The notes under the pieces were generated by a model. That model was not told the DNA's origin, did not search any database, and saw only the letters and a list, made by a program, of their open reading frames with translations. A stretch of DNA of 7,089 nucleotides from Bacteroidota bacterium (GTDB lineage Bacteria; Bacteroidota; Bacteroidia; Bacteroidales; VadinHA17), in contig DAOVQI010000164.1 in assembly GCA_030628785.1 (NCBI GenBank), positions 1 to 7,089 of the forward strand. The letters are read 5' to 3'. Below, piece by piece: positions 1 to 6,755 of the stretch; within the stretch, counting starts at the first letter, position 1; each line of letters begins with the position of its first letter. A program made the translations under genes and the position numbers.

Positions 1-906
1 ACAAGTAACGACTCTGTATTATATTTTAGTTCAGAAGGGCATTTCAACATGGGAGGTTATGATATCTTTAAGGCAAAAAACAAAAACAATGGATGGGGAA
101 AGCCCGAGAATATCGGTTATCCAATAAATTTCACGGATGATAATCTTTTCTTTCAACCAGTAAAAGACGGGGCTTATGCATATTATTCCATGCTCGAGGG
201 TTATAAATCGATGGAAATATACAGGTTATCATTGTTTGGCGAAGATATAATAAGGAGTTTTGAAATCAAGGGTATAGTAAGCCTTCAGGATACAACCCTA
301 TTATTCAATGAAAATTACCGAGTCAGCCTGATGGATACATCCCTGGTCGATACCATTGATGTGAGCTTCCCAAACACAGAAACCGGACTTTACAGTTTTA
401 AGACAACCAGTGGTGAATACCAACTGATCTTTGAAGGCCTTGGTTATAATAAACACCTGGAATTTGTTTCATTACCGGTTGATTTTCCCTTAACGGAAAT
501 CGTTATCAACATCGAATTAGTACCCGATCCTTCTTTCAAACGCGAAGTTATTCCTCCAAAACCAATCCTTGATTTCTCCAAGGCTCCCTCAGTTGAATCA
601 ATCGACTCTTCCATACTAATTCTGGATGCTATTGTACGGGATGTTGATTATGTTGCTGGCGAGGAGGATGAGATTTTGTTCTTTACCGTACAGTTAATGG
701 CGCTGAAAAAACCTGTCGATGTTACCTATTTTAAAGAATTTTACGATGTAAAGGTTGTTTATAATGATGAGGATCAATTTTACCGTTATACAACTGGACA
801 ATTTGATACATTGGAAGAAGCAAGGGCCGAAAGATTACGGATTATCAACCTTGGCTATTTAGATGTTTTTACGAAAACAGTTTACAGGGAAATAAAGGAA
901 AATTGA
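1..906 (+). CDS. PD40/SPOR-like envelope protein, 5' truncated by window edge
   Basis: The reading frame is open from the first base, so the N-terminus lies outside the window; 301 residues are visible. Residues 1 to about 75 hold the last blades of a PD40 (WD40-like) beta-propeller, with the family signatures LYFSSEGHFNMGGYDIF and NIGYPIN..DD. Residues about 87-176 resemble a carboxypeptidase-regulatory-like beta-sandwich. A Pro/Asp-containing linker follows, then a SPOR-like domain at about 225-301 (FTVQLMALKKP, FYRYTTGQF, then EEARAERL). Each domain aligns by eye with the next gene, so the two are tandem paralogues. This copy goes straight from the beta domain to the SPOR-like tail and has no OmpA domain. 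By analogy with PorE-type proteins it should be exported and act in the periplasm or outer membrane near peptidoglycan; that is inference. It probably shares a transcript with the next gene, 90 bp downstream. Confidence 0.85.
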   Translation, partial: TSNDSVLYFSSEGHFNMGGYDIFKAKNKNNGWGKPENIGYPINFTDDNLFFQPVKDGAYAYYSMLEGYKSMEIYRLSLFGEDIIRSFEIKGIVSLQDTTLLFNENYRVSLMDTSLVDTIDVSFPNTETGLYSFKTTSGEYQLIFEGLGYNKHLEFVSLPVDFPLTEIVINIELVPDPSFKREVIPPKPILDFSKAPSVESIDSSILILDAIVRDVDYVAGEEDEILFFTVQLMALKKPVDVTYFKEFYDVKVVYNDEDQFYRYTTGQFDTLEEARAERLRIINLGYLDVFTKTVYREIKEN

Positions 907-996
907 TATCCATAATTGATCTGTATCAAAAACGTAGAAAAATTACTCAAATTAAAACTCTTGAAAACTGAGTAGTTATAAATAATTTCCTATGTA

Positions 997-3510
997 ATGA
1001 GAGTAATCATTACAAGTCTATTAACCTTCCTTTGTATATTTATCAATGGATTTACACAGACGGAAAAAGAAATAAAAAAAATCTTCCTGGAAGCCGAATC
1101 CTACTTTTTATACGAGAATGAATACGAATTAGCAGCACCTTTGTTTCTTACCCTTTTACATTTAGATACCCTAAATGCTAATATAAATTATAAATTAGGG
1201 GTATGTTATTTAAGTATCCCCGGGAAAAAGACAAAAGCCATACCATATCTTGAAGCTGCAGTTAAAAACACCACATCCAACTACCACGATACGTATAAAG
1301 AAAAAAGTTCTCCAATTGATGCCCATTATTACCTTGGACTTGCATACCAGGTAAATAACCTTTTGGATAAAGCCATTAAATCCTACCAACAATTCAAAAA
1401 ATTACTTGATGTTCAGGAGTATTATCAGATCGACTATGTTGATCTTCAGATAAAAGCATGCGAAATCGCAGGAAAATTGAAGGAAGAACCAATAAGATAC
1501 AGAGAAAGAAAACTTAACGACGAAATAAATTCCTATCAGCTTAATTTCAACCCAATTGTTTCCGGAAATGATTCTGTCTTGGTTTATACAGCAAAAATTG
1601 GTTCGTATAATTATATCTTTTTCTCCAAAAAAACAGACGGTCAATGGTCAACACCAGTGAACATCAGCGCCGATCTTGAGACGAAAGAAGACTGTACATC
1701 TGCATCTCTCTCTTATAATGGGGACAAATTATTCCTGTTCAAAAACGACGGGAACATCGGTAATATTTATGAAAGTGATTTTGTTGACGGGAAGTGGACC
1801 AAAATAAAAAAACTTTCCAAAAACATTAATACAAAATACTGGGAATCCCATGCCTGTCTTTCACCTGATAGAAAGGTTTTGTATTTTACAAGCAATCGGG
1901 GTAAGGGTTATGGCGGTCTTGACATATACAAATCCGAGTTACAGCCAAATGGTGAATGGGGACCCGCAGAAAATCTCGGGCCAACCATAAATTCCCCTTA
2001 TAATGAAGATACACCATTTATCATTAATGATGGTAACACCCTTTATTTTTCCTCCCAGGGACACTATAACATGGGTGGTTTTGATATTTTTTACTCTAAT
2101 AAATTGAAAAATAACAAGTGGTCAGTACCTATTAACCTGGGTTATCCAATAAATACCACCGACGATGAAAGGTTTTACTCCCCGGTTCATAAGGGTAGCA
2201 AAGCATATTATGCTTATTATACAACCGGTGAATATGCAAAAAAGGAAATTTATGAAATTACCATTATTCCCGGGGATATTCCTGTTGACATTGCTGTAAA
2301 GGGTAAGATTAGTCTCCAGGACAATAAACCGGGTTTTAACACTACTTTTTCAGTTTACACTATTGATACATTACACTCTGATACCATACACATGATTAAA
2401 CCCGATCTTGTTACGGGCGAATTTCTCATGAAAGTACCTTCCGGAAACTATAACGTCGCCTTCAGCGGTGAAGAATATGAAACCAAAATCGAGCAGGTTT
2501 CAATTCCGGAAAATTTTACCCGTTCCGAAATTATCTTAAACCCTGTCCTCGTTCCCAAAGAAATCACGAGGGGAAAATACATAGTAATAAAGAATATTCT
2601 GTTTGCCTACGATAGTTATGCACTTGATCGTGAAGCCAAAATTATGCTGGAAAAGCTTTTTAGTATAATGCAGCAGTATCCTTCATTACAAATCGAAGTT
2701 ATCGGACACACTGATTCCAAAGGCTCTGAAACCTATAATCTGAAACTCTCTAAAAACAGATCAAACTCGGTTATCAATTACTTGGTTTACAATGGGATTA
2801 AACATTCAAGGTTCACGACATCAGCAGTTGGAGAAAGGGAACATATTGCTATTAATACAAATCCGGATGGAACGGATAACCCGGAAGGAAGAAAATTTAA
2901 CAGAAGGGTAAGCATTAAGGTATTGAAATCAGATTTTGATCTGGTTATCAGGAATGAAGTATTTGTACCTGAACATTTAAAGTTTACAAAAGATTTGAAT
3001 TTTACAATCATACTTTTAAAATCTAAAGAAAAATTATTCAGGGATTATTTTACCCGATATGAGCTGGACGCCTTACGTTATATAAAACCACGTAAAACAT
3101 TTGATGGTTATCTTTATACAATTGGTATATACAAACAAAAACCCGAAGCTCTCAAAATTCTTGGTAAGGTAATTCATTTGGGTTTTACGGAAGCATGCGT
3201 TGTGGATCAACATGAATTAAGGGAACTGACAGATATTGGAAGAACTTATTCAAGGAACAAATATGCCAGGTATTCAAAAAGTAAATCACTCCCGGTTTAC
3301 ACTATTCAGATCCATGCTTTGCTTAAACCTGCCGATATAAGTGATTTTAAAGATGTAAAAGATGTTAAAGTTTTTTTTGGAAAGGATGGTTTTTACCGGT
3401 ATACCATTGGAGAATATATTGGGTATACGACAGCAAAAAAAGCCTTGAAAGAAATTCTTAACAAGGGATATAAAAATGCCTATATTCGCGATATAAAAGA
3501 ATTGAAATAA
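997..3510 (+). CDS. PorE-like TPR / PD40 / OmpA protein with SPOR-like tail
   Basis: Complete 837-residue exported protein. Residues 1-21 form a signal peptide (basic start, hydrophobic core, cleavage likely near NGFTQ); Cys13 does not sit in a proper lipobox. TPR-like helices span about 25-160. A PD40 propeller spans about 180-420, with LYFTSNRGKGYGGLDIY at 295-311 and LYFSSQGHYNMGGFDIF at 349-365. A carboxypeptidase-regulatory-like beta domain covers about 430-520. The OmpA C-terminal domain spans about 534-642; Asp573 (GHTDSKG) and Arg588 (NLKLSKNR) are spaced like the two peptidoglycan-binding residues of OmpA. Two SPOR-like repeats follow at about 665-738 and 766-837. The TPR-PD40-CRD-OmpA order is that of PorE, a type IX secretion component of Porphyromonas, but many Bacteroidota paralogues share it, so a secretion role is not proven. 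The ATG at 997 fits because the signal peptide starts immediately. Confidence 0.9.
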   Translation: MRVIITSLLTFLCIFINGFTQTEKEIKKIFLEAESYFLYENEYELAAPLFLTLLHLDTLNANINYKLGVCYLSIPGKKTKAIPYLEAAVKNTTSNYHDTYKEKSSPIDAHYYLGLAYQVNNLLDKAIKSYQQFKKLLDVQEYYQIDYVDLQIKACEIAGKLKEEPIRYRERKLNDEINSYQLNFNPIVSGNDSVLVYTAKIGSYNYIFFSKKTDGQWSTPVNISADLETKEDCTSASLSYNGDKLFLFKNDGNIGNIYESDFVDGKWTKIKKLSKNINTKYWESHACLSPDRKVLYFTSNRGKGYGGLDIYKSELQPNGEWGPAENLGPTINSPYNEDTPFIINDGNTLYFSSQGHYNMGGFDIFYSNKLKNNKWSVPINLGYPINTTDDERFYSPVHKGSKAYYAYYTTGEYAKKEIYEITIIPGDIPVDIAVKGKISLQDNKPGFNTTFSVYTIDTLHSDTIHMIKPDLVTGEFLMKVPSGNYNVAFSGEEYETKIEQVSIPENFTRSEIILNPVLVPKEITRGKYIVIKNILFAYDSYALDREAKIMLEKLFSIMQQYPSLQIEVIGHTDSKGSETYNLKLSKNRSNSVINYLVYNGIKHSRFTTSAVGEREHIAINTNPDGTDNPEGRKFNRRVSIKVLKSDFDLVIRNEVFVPEHLKFTKDLNFTIILLKSKEKLFRDYFTRYELDALRYIKPRKTFDGYLYTIGIYKQKPEALKILGKVIHLGFTEACVVDQHELRELTDIGRTYSRNKYARYSKSKSLPVYTIQIHALLKPADISDFKDVKDVKVFFGKDGFYRYTIGEYIGYTTAKKALKEILNKGYKNAYIRDIKELK

Positions 3511-3516
3511 AGCAAA

Positions 3517-4047
3517 TTGGTACCATTAGAAAGTAAAAACATAATCCTCCGGGCATTAGAGCCCTCGGATATCGATCTGTTATTCGAGTGGGAAAATGAT
3601 ACATCTATTTGGCTGGTAAGTAATACTATTGTCCCTTTTTCAAGATTTATTTTAAAGAAATACATCGAAAGATCACATCTGGACATCTATCAAACAAAAC
3701 AATTGCGGTTGATGATAGATGTTAAGATGGAAAAAGGTGTAGAAACCGTCGGGACAATAGATTTATTTGATTTTGATCCGTTTCATCAAAGGGCAGGAGT
3801 AGGAATCCTGATAAAAAACAAAGAAAACCGCCAAAAGGGTTATGCATCCGAAGCCCTTAAAATCTTAATCAATTATTGTTTTAATACACTCAATCTACAC
3901 CAATTATATTGTAACATTGATGTAGCAAATGCCACCAGTCTGAAATTGTTTAAAAAGCACAACTTTCAAATTATTGGTGAAAAGAAAGAGTGGACCCGGT
4001 ATGGAGATAAATGGATTGGTGAATATATGTTGCAATTAATAAAGTAA
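3517..4047 (+). CDS. GNAT N-acetyltransferase, RimJ/RimL type, TTG start
   Basis: A 176-residue enzyme of the GNAT superfamily, expected to transfer an acetyl group from acetyl-CoA to an amine; the substrate (a protein N-terminus, polyamine or small molecule) cannot be read from the sequence. The opening LESKNIILRALEPSDIDLLF is typical of the RimJ/RimL subgroup. The acetyl-CoA-binding motif is R105-Q-K-G108-Y-A110, followed by the helix SEALKIL, and the C-terminal NATSLKLFKKHNFQIIG is the usual motif B region. The preceding gene is in the same frame and its TAA ends 6 bases upstream, so the only start that keeps the conserved N-terminus is TTG at 3517; the first internal Met is residue 65. 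It is probably co-transcribed with the upstream gene and may depend on re-initiation. It ends in a double stop, TAA TAA. Confidence 0.88.
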   Translation: MVPLESKNIILRALEPSDIDLLFEWENDTSIWLVSNTIVPFSRFILKKYIERSHLDIYQTKQLRLMIDVKMEKGVETVGTIDLFDFDPFHQRAGVGILIKNKENRQKGYASEALKILINYCFNTLNLHQLYCNIDVANATSLKLFKKHNFQIIGEKKEWTRYGDKWIGEYMLQLIK

Positions 4048-4101
4048 TAAATAACAAAACTCAAATAACAAATTTCAAATAAATCTCAATAACCAAAATA
4101 T

Positions 4102-4147
4102 TAATATTCAAACAGTTTGGAATTTGACGATTCGAATTTGAATATTA
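4102..4147. repeat. AT-rich inverted repeat
   Basis: An 11-bp perfect inverted repeat, TAATATTCAAA at 4102-4112 and TTTGAATATTA at 4137-4147, surrounds a 24-base loop. The region also holds a direct repeat GAATTTGA at 4120-4127 and 4134-4141, and several CAAAT units upstream (4062-4080) that are complementary to the ATTTG units. It lies just after the acetyltransferase gene. It could be a weak bidirectional terminator or a decayed mobile-repeat end; no T-run supports the former. Confidence 0.5.
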
Positions 4148-4150
4148 CCT

Positions 4151-4200
4151 GCCCCGTGAAATAAATCGTAGATTTAATGCGGAGCATTATTTCACGGGGT
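4151..4200. repeat. Palindromic element able to form a perfect three-way junction
   Basis: The outer arms CCCCGTGAAAT (4152-4162) and ATTTCACGGGG (4189-4199) are perfect complements. The 26 bases between them divide exactly into two hairpins: AAATC-gta-GATTT at 4163-4175 and AATGC-gga-GCATT at 4176-4188. Every base except the two 3-base loops can pair, giving a compact cloverleaf-like fold. This resembles small non-autonomous palindromic repeats (REP/MITE class); membership of a family cannot be shown from one copy. Confidence 0.6.
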
Positions 4201-4241
4201 AAATGTTTTGTCATTTGTATGAAATTTAGATCCCATTATTC

Positions 4242-4273
4242 CCCGCCCGAACGTACCGTTCGGTACAGGCGGG
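4242..4273. repeat. GC-rich hairpin with alternative inner stems
   Basis: The outer stem is CCCGCC (4242-4247) with GGCGGG (4268-4273). Inside, either CGAACG (4248-4253) pairs with CGTTCG (4257-4262), or GTACCG (4253-4258) pairs with CGGTAC (4261-4266). These two stems overlap and exclude each other. The flanking words GCCCGAA and CAGGCGGGCA recur in the hairpin at 6929-6953, which suggests one dispersed repeat family. Confidence 0.55.
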
Positions 4274-4277
4274 CATC

Positions 4278-4464
4278 ATTCCATCATTCCACTCTTCGAC
4301 CCTTAGACCTTTCGACTCTTTCTTCACTCTTCCATCATTCCACTATTCCACTATTCCATTATTCCAACATTCCATCATTCCATTATTCCATTTTTCCATT
4401 ATTCCACTATTCCATTATTCCACTATTCCATCATTCCACTATTCCATTATTCCACTATTTCATC
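4278..4464. repeat. 8-bp tandem repeat array (ATTCCANN)
   Basis: Sixteen consecutive 8-bp units fill 4337-4464. The consensus is ATTCCA followed by CT, TT, TC or AC; one unit reads TTTCCATT and the last is degraded to ATTTCATC. Two further units lie at 4278-4293. Between them, 4294-4317 holds three 8-bp units of another type (CTTCGACC, CTTAGACC, TTTCGACT), then 19 bases of degraded pyrimidine-rich sequence. One strand is almost purine-free apart from A. The period is not a multiple of three, so a coding origin is unlikely. The array covers the last codons and stop of the neighbouring minus-strand gene. Confidence 0.85.
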
Positions 4465-4902
4465 GTAGCCGGGTATCTCTTTCATAAAAGAATAGGAATG
4501 AGTGGAGTAATCCATTTTGCAGCAATAATGTTTTAAACCATTTGTAACGATAAGGTAATTCACCCTGAATTTTATATTGTAACGGGCAATCTGGTCAAAT
4601 GTTTTTTGGGTAATATTTACTTTTGTCGATTTGCATTCGACCAGAACCAAAGGTTCACCCTTCCTGTCAAATAAAACAATATCCCCCCTTTTTGATAACC
4701 GGTTTACTTTAAAAAACATCTCCACCCTGATCAATGATACAGGATAATTCTTTTCGTGAATTAAATACTGAATGAAATTTTGACGGACCCATTCCTCCGG
4801 TGTAAGCAGAAAGTAGTCCCTGCGAATGATATCGAAAATATAATCTTTTTCATCCAGGCATTTTATCTTAAATGAATAAGTTGGTAAATTTAGCGGTTCC
4901 AT
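4447..4902 (-). CDS. Stand-alone HsdR N-terminal-type PD-(D/E)XK protein
   Basis: About 151 residues from the ATG at 4902-4900; an in-frame TTG two codons upstream is a less likely start. The sequence matches the small 'type I restriction enzyme R protein N-terminus' family (HSDR_N_2 type). Counting from the upstream TTG, so subtract 2 for the ATG, the visible nuclease motifs are a Glu in TPEEWVRQ (about 38-39), RGDIVLF with Asp76, LVLVECKS with Glu91 and Lys93, and FDQIARY with Gln106 and Tyr110 (the QxxxY motif of RecB-like nucleases). The catalytic set therefore looks intact. No HsdM, HsdS or helicase gene is nearby, so it is not part of a type I restriction system here. Its role is unknown; its place beside holA, which I recall as recurrent in Bacteroidota, suggests a DNA-maintenance function. 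The last residues after GYDEI and the stop lie in the 8-bp repeat. Confidence 0.85.
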   Translation of the reverse strand: MEPLNLPTYSFKIKCLDEKDYIFDIIRRDYFLLTPEEWVRQNFIQYLIHEKNYPVSLIRVEMFFKVNRLSKRGDIVLFDRKGEPLVLVECKSTKVNITQKTFDQIARYNIKFRVNYLIVTNGLKHYCCKMDYSTHSYSFMKEIPGYDEIVE

Positions 4903-4927
4903 ATGCAATTAACATTTCATATCTTAG

Positions 4928-4935
4928 CAAATTTA
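4928..4935 (-). promoter_or_regulatory. Bacteroidota-type -7 box for the HsdR_N-like gene
   Basis: On the minus strand the sequence reads TAAATTTG, a perfect match to the TAnnTTTG -7 consensus of Bacteroidota promoters. It lies about 25 bases upstream of the ATG at 4902, which would give a leader of roughly 20 bases. No good TTG -33 box sits at the expected distance. In an AT-rich 59-base divergent gap a chance match is possible. On the plus strand TATCTTAG (4920-4927) is a one-mismatch candidate for the amn promoter, so the two could overlap back to back. Confidence 0.4.
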
Positions 4936-4961
4936 ATAAGAATTAATTAACCATTTTACAG

Positions 4962-5732
4962 ATGAAGACAAAGCATGAAATTGTTAAAGATTGGTTACCC
5001 AGATACACCGGAATCAACCTTGAAACTTTCGGGGATTATATATTATTAACCAACTTTTATCATTACGTAGATCTGTTTGCCAGATGGCATAAAGTTCCAA
5101 TTAAAGGCCGATCAGCAAATATGCCTAATGCTACCAGTAATGGGATAACCATTATCGATTTTGGCATGGGTAGTGCCAATGCAGCCACTATTATGGATCT
5201 GTTGAGCGCCACTGAACCAAAAGCAGTATTGTTCCTGGGAAAATGTGGCGGACTGAAAAAGAAAAACAAACTTGGTGATCTGATTCTTCCAATTGCAGCC
5301 ATTCGGAGTGATGGCACATCCAACGATTATCTGCCACCTGAGGTCCCGGCTCTGCCTGCATTTAATTTACAAAGAGCCGTTTCAACTTCAATAATCAACC
5401 ATAACAGGGATTACTGGACGGGTACAGTTTATACAACCAATCGCAGAGTTTGGGAACATGATGAAAGGTTTAAGAAATATCTCAGAAAAACCCGGGCTAT
5501 GGCCATCGACATGGAAACAGCTACAATTTTTATCGTCGGTTTTGTGAACGAAATGCCATCCGGGGCTTTATTACTGGTCTCGGATCAGCCAATGATATCG
5601 CCCGGTATTAAAACCATTGAAAGCGATAAAAAAGTTACTGAAAAATACGTTGAAGATCACCTGAAAATTGGTATTGCGGCCGTACAGGAACTAATTAGTG
5701 ATAAATTATCAGTAAAACATTTAAAATTTTAA
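4962..5732 (+). CDS. amn: AMP nucleosidase, short form
   Basis: A 256-residue cytoplasmic enzyme of the nucleoside phosphorylase (PNP_UDP_1) superfamily. It is expected to hydrolyse AMP to adenine and ribose 5-phosphate, linking adenylate turnover to purine salvage. Visible family features are DFGMGSANAA (66-75), FLGKCGGLKKKNKLGDLILP (91-110), AIDMETAT (181-188) with Glu185, and VSDQP (206-210) with Asp208, the position that normally protonates the purine base. Escherichia coli Amn is nearly twice as long because of an extra N-terminal domain; this copy is the short form usual in Bacteroidota and is not truncated. The ATG at 4962 is preceded by no Shine-Dalgarno sequence. It is divergent from the HsdR_N-like gene, and holA follows 21 bp later, probably in the same transcript. 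The substrate is assigned from family resemblance. Confidence 0.88.
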   Translation: MKTKHEIVKDWLPRYTGINLETFGDYILLTNFYHYVDLFARWHKVPIKGRSANMPNATSNGITIIDFGMGSANAATIMDLLSATEPKAVLFLGKCGGLKKKNKLGDLILPIAAIRSDGTSNDYLPPEVPALPAFNLQRAVSTSIINHNRDYWTGTVYTTNRRVWEHDERFKKYLRKTRAMAIDMETATIFIVGFVNEMPSGALLLVSDQPMISPGIKTIESDKKVTEKYVEDHLKIGIAAVQELISDKLSVKHLKF

Positions 5733-5753
5733 ATTTCCGGCATCTTCCAGGCT

Positions 5754-6755
5754 ATGACCTCTGAACAAATATTAAAGGATTTAAAGAATAAAATCTATAA
5801 ACCTATTTATTTCCTCACAGGAGATGAACCCTATTATATTGACAAAATCACCGACTATATCAGTCAATATGTTTTAACGGATGAGGAAAAGACCTTCAAC
5901 CAGGAAATCTTATATGGAAAAGACACAGATATTCCATCGATCATAAATTCAGCCCGGCGATTCCCAATGATATCCGCTAACCAGGTGATTATCGTTAAGG
6001 AAGCACAAGATATTCCCGGTATCGACGATCTGATCTACTATGTTGAAAATCCTTTAAAGTCCACTATCCTGGTCCTCAATTATAAATATAAGAAACTGGC
6101 CAAAAACAAAAAGATATATAAAGCCATTCAAAAAAACGGCGTGTTATTTGAATCCAAAAAACTGTATGACAATCAAATACCGGAATGGATCAATAATTAC
6201 CTTGCCAAAAGCAATCATAGGATCGATCCCGGTGTTGGTTTGTTGCTAACGGAATACCTGGGAAATGATCTAAGTAAAATTGTTAATGAGATCGAAAAAT
6301 TGAAAATAACCCTGCCACCCGATAACAAGAAAATCACCATCGAACATATCGAGAAAAATATCGGGATCAGTAAGGATTATAACAACTTTGAATTGCATAA
6401 GGCACTTTCACAAAAAAATATATTAAAGGCAAATCGCATCATTAATTACTTTGGTAAAAATCAAAAGGAAAACCCCATTACCTTAACCATATCTTCACTC
6501 TATTATTTTTTTAGTAAGGTTTTAACTTATCACTTCATTAAAAATAAAACAACACAAAATGTTGTTGCCACATTAAAAGTGCATTCTTATTTTGTTTCGG
6601 AATACAAACTGGCTGCCCAAAAATACAATCCCGAAAAACTGGTAGAGATTTTTTCAATCCTCCGTGAATTTGATCTTAAATCCAAAGGGATCGGTAATGT
6701 ATCAGTTCCTCCGGGTGATCTTTTCAAAGAAATGATCTATAAAATATTACACTAA
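5754..6755 (+). CDS. holA: DNA polymerase III subunit delta
   Basis: A 333-residue protein, the usual length for HolA. Delta is the clamp-loader subunit that opens the beta sliding clamp; it works in the gamma/tau-delta-delta' complex in the cytoplasm. The opening KPIYFLTGDEPYYIDKI (16-32) is the hallmark of the family and stands where related AAA+ subunits carry a Walker A loop; as usual for delta it has no GKT and should not bind ATP. QVIIVKEAQDI (77-87) follows in domain 1. LLTEYLGNDLSKIVNEIEKL (164-183) and the FELHKALSQKNILKANRII segment (212-230) are typical of domains 2 and 3. The protein is rich in Lys and Asn, in keeping with the AT-rich genome. It probably forms an operon with amn; the ATG at 5754 gives the conserved short N-terminus. 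Confidence 0.93.
   Translation: MTSEQILKDLKNKIYKPIYFLTGDEPYYIDKITDYISQYVLTDEEKTFNQEILYGKDTDIPSIINSARRFPMISANQVIIVKEAQDIPGIDDLIYYVENPLKSTILVLNYKYKKLAKNKKIYKAIQKNGVLFESKKLYDNQIPEWINNYLAKSNHRIDPGVGLLLTEYLGNDLSKIVNEIEKLKITLPPDNKKITIEHIEKNIGISKDYNNFELHKALSQKNILKANRIINYFGKNQKENPITLTISSLYYFFSKVLTYHFIKNKTTQNVVATLKVHSYFVSEYKLAAQKYNPEKLVEIFSILREFDLKSKGIGNVSVPPGDLFKEMIYKILH

Larger units (their letters stand above)
4048..4446. other. Gene-free, repeat-filled gap between convergent genes
   Basis: This 399-bp stretch separates the 3' ends of the acetyltransferase (+) and the HsdR_N-like gene (-). I see no credible gene in it. An open + frame across it is an artefact of the 8-bp tandem repeat, which has few stops. 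It contains, in order, an AT-rich inverted repeat, a three-way-junction element, a GC-rich hairpin and the tandem repeat, each listed separately. No hairpin is followed by a clear T-run, so no classical rho-independent terminator can be assigned, though the inverted repeats could end transcription from either side. Confidence 0.8.

Noticed and set aside
983..990. Promoter for the 837-residue protein (TTG at 961-963, TAATTTCC at 983-990)
   Set aside because: The spacing is right, but the -7 box matches the consensus poorly and transcription would start almost on the ATG.
1210..3011. Antisense open frames inside the 837-residue gene (1210-1392, 1402-1644, 2787-3011)
   Set aside because: They lie opposite well-conserved domains and encode nothing recognisable; they are shadows of the real gene.
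3480..3686. Frameshift or split-gene reading of the envelope/acetyltransferase junction, and an antisense frame across it
   Set aside because: Both proteins have complete family-typical ends and starts, so the junction is a normal gene boundary with a TTG start; the antisense frame has no support.
4278..4464. CRISPR-like array
   Set aside because: The units are 8 bp and directly adjacent with no spacers, and no cas gene is present.
4177..4536. Open plus-strand frame of 119 codons with a repetitive His/Ser/Pro/Phe protein
   Set aside because: It runs through the 8-bp tandem repeat and antisense to the HsdR_N-like gene; three repeat units make an 8-residue period without stops. No start context or family resemblance.
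4447..4902. Type I restriction-modification system
   Set aside because: Only the small HsdR N-terminal-type domain is present; there is no helicase, methyltransferase or specificity gene in the window.
5063..5323. Antisense open frame inside amn
   Set aside because: It lies opposite the conserved nucleosidase core and has no family resemblance.
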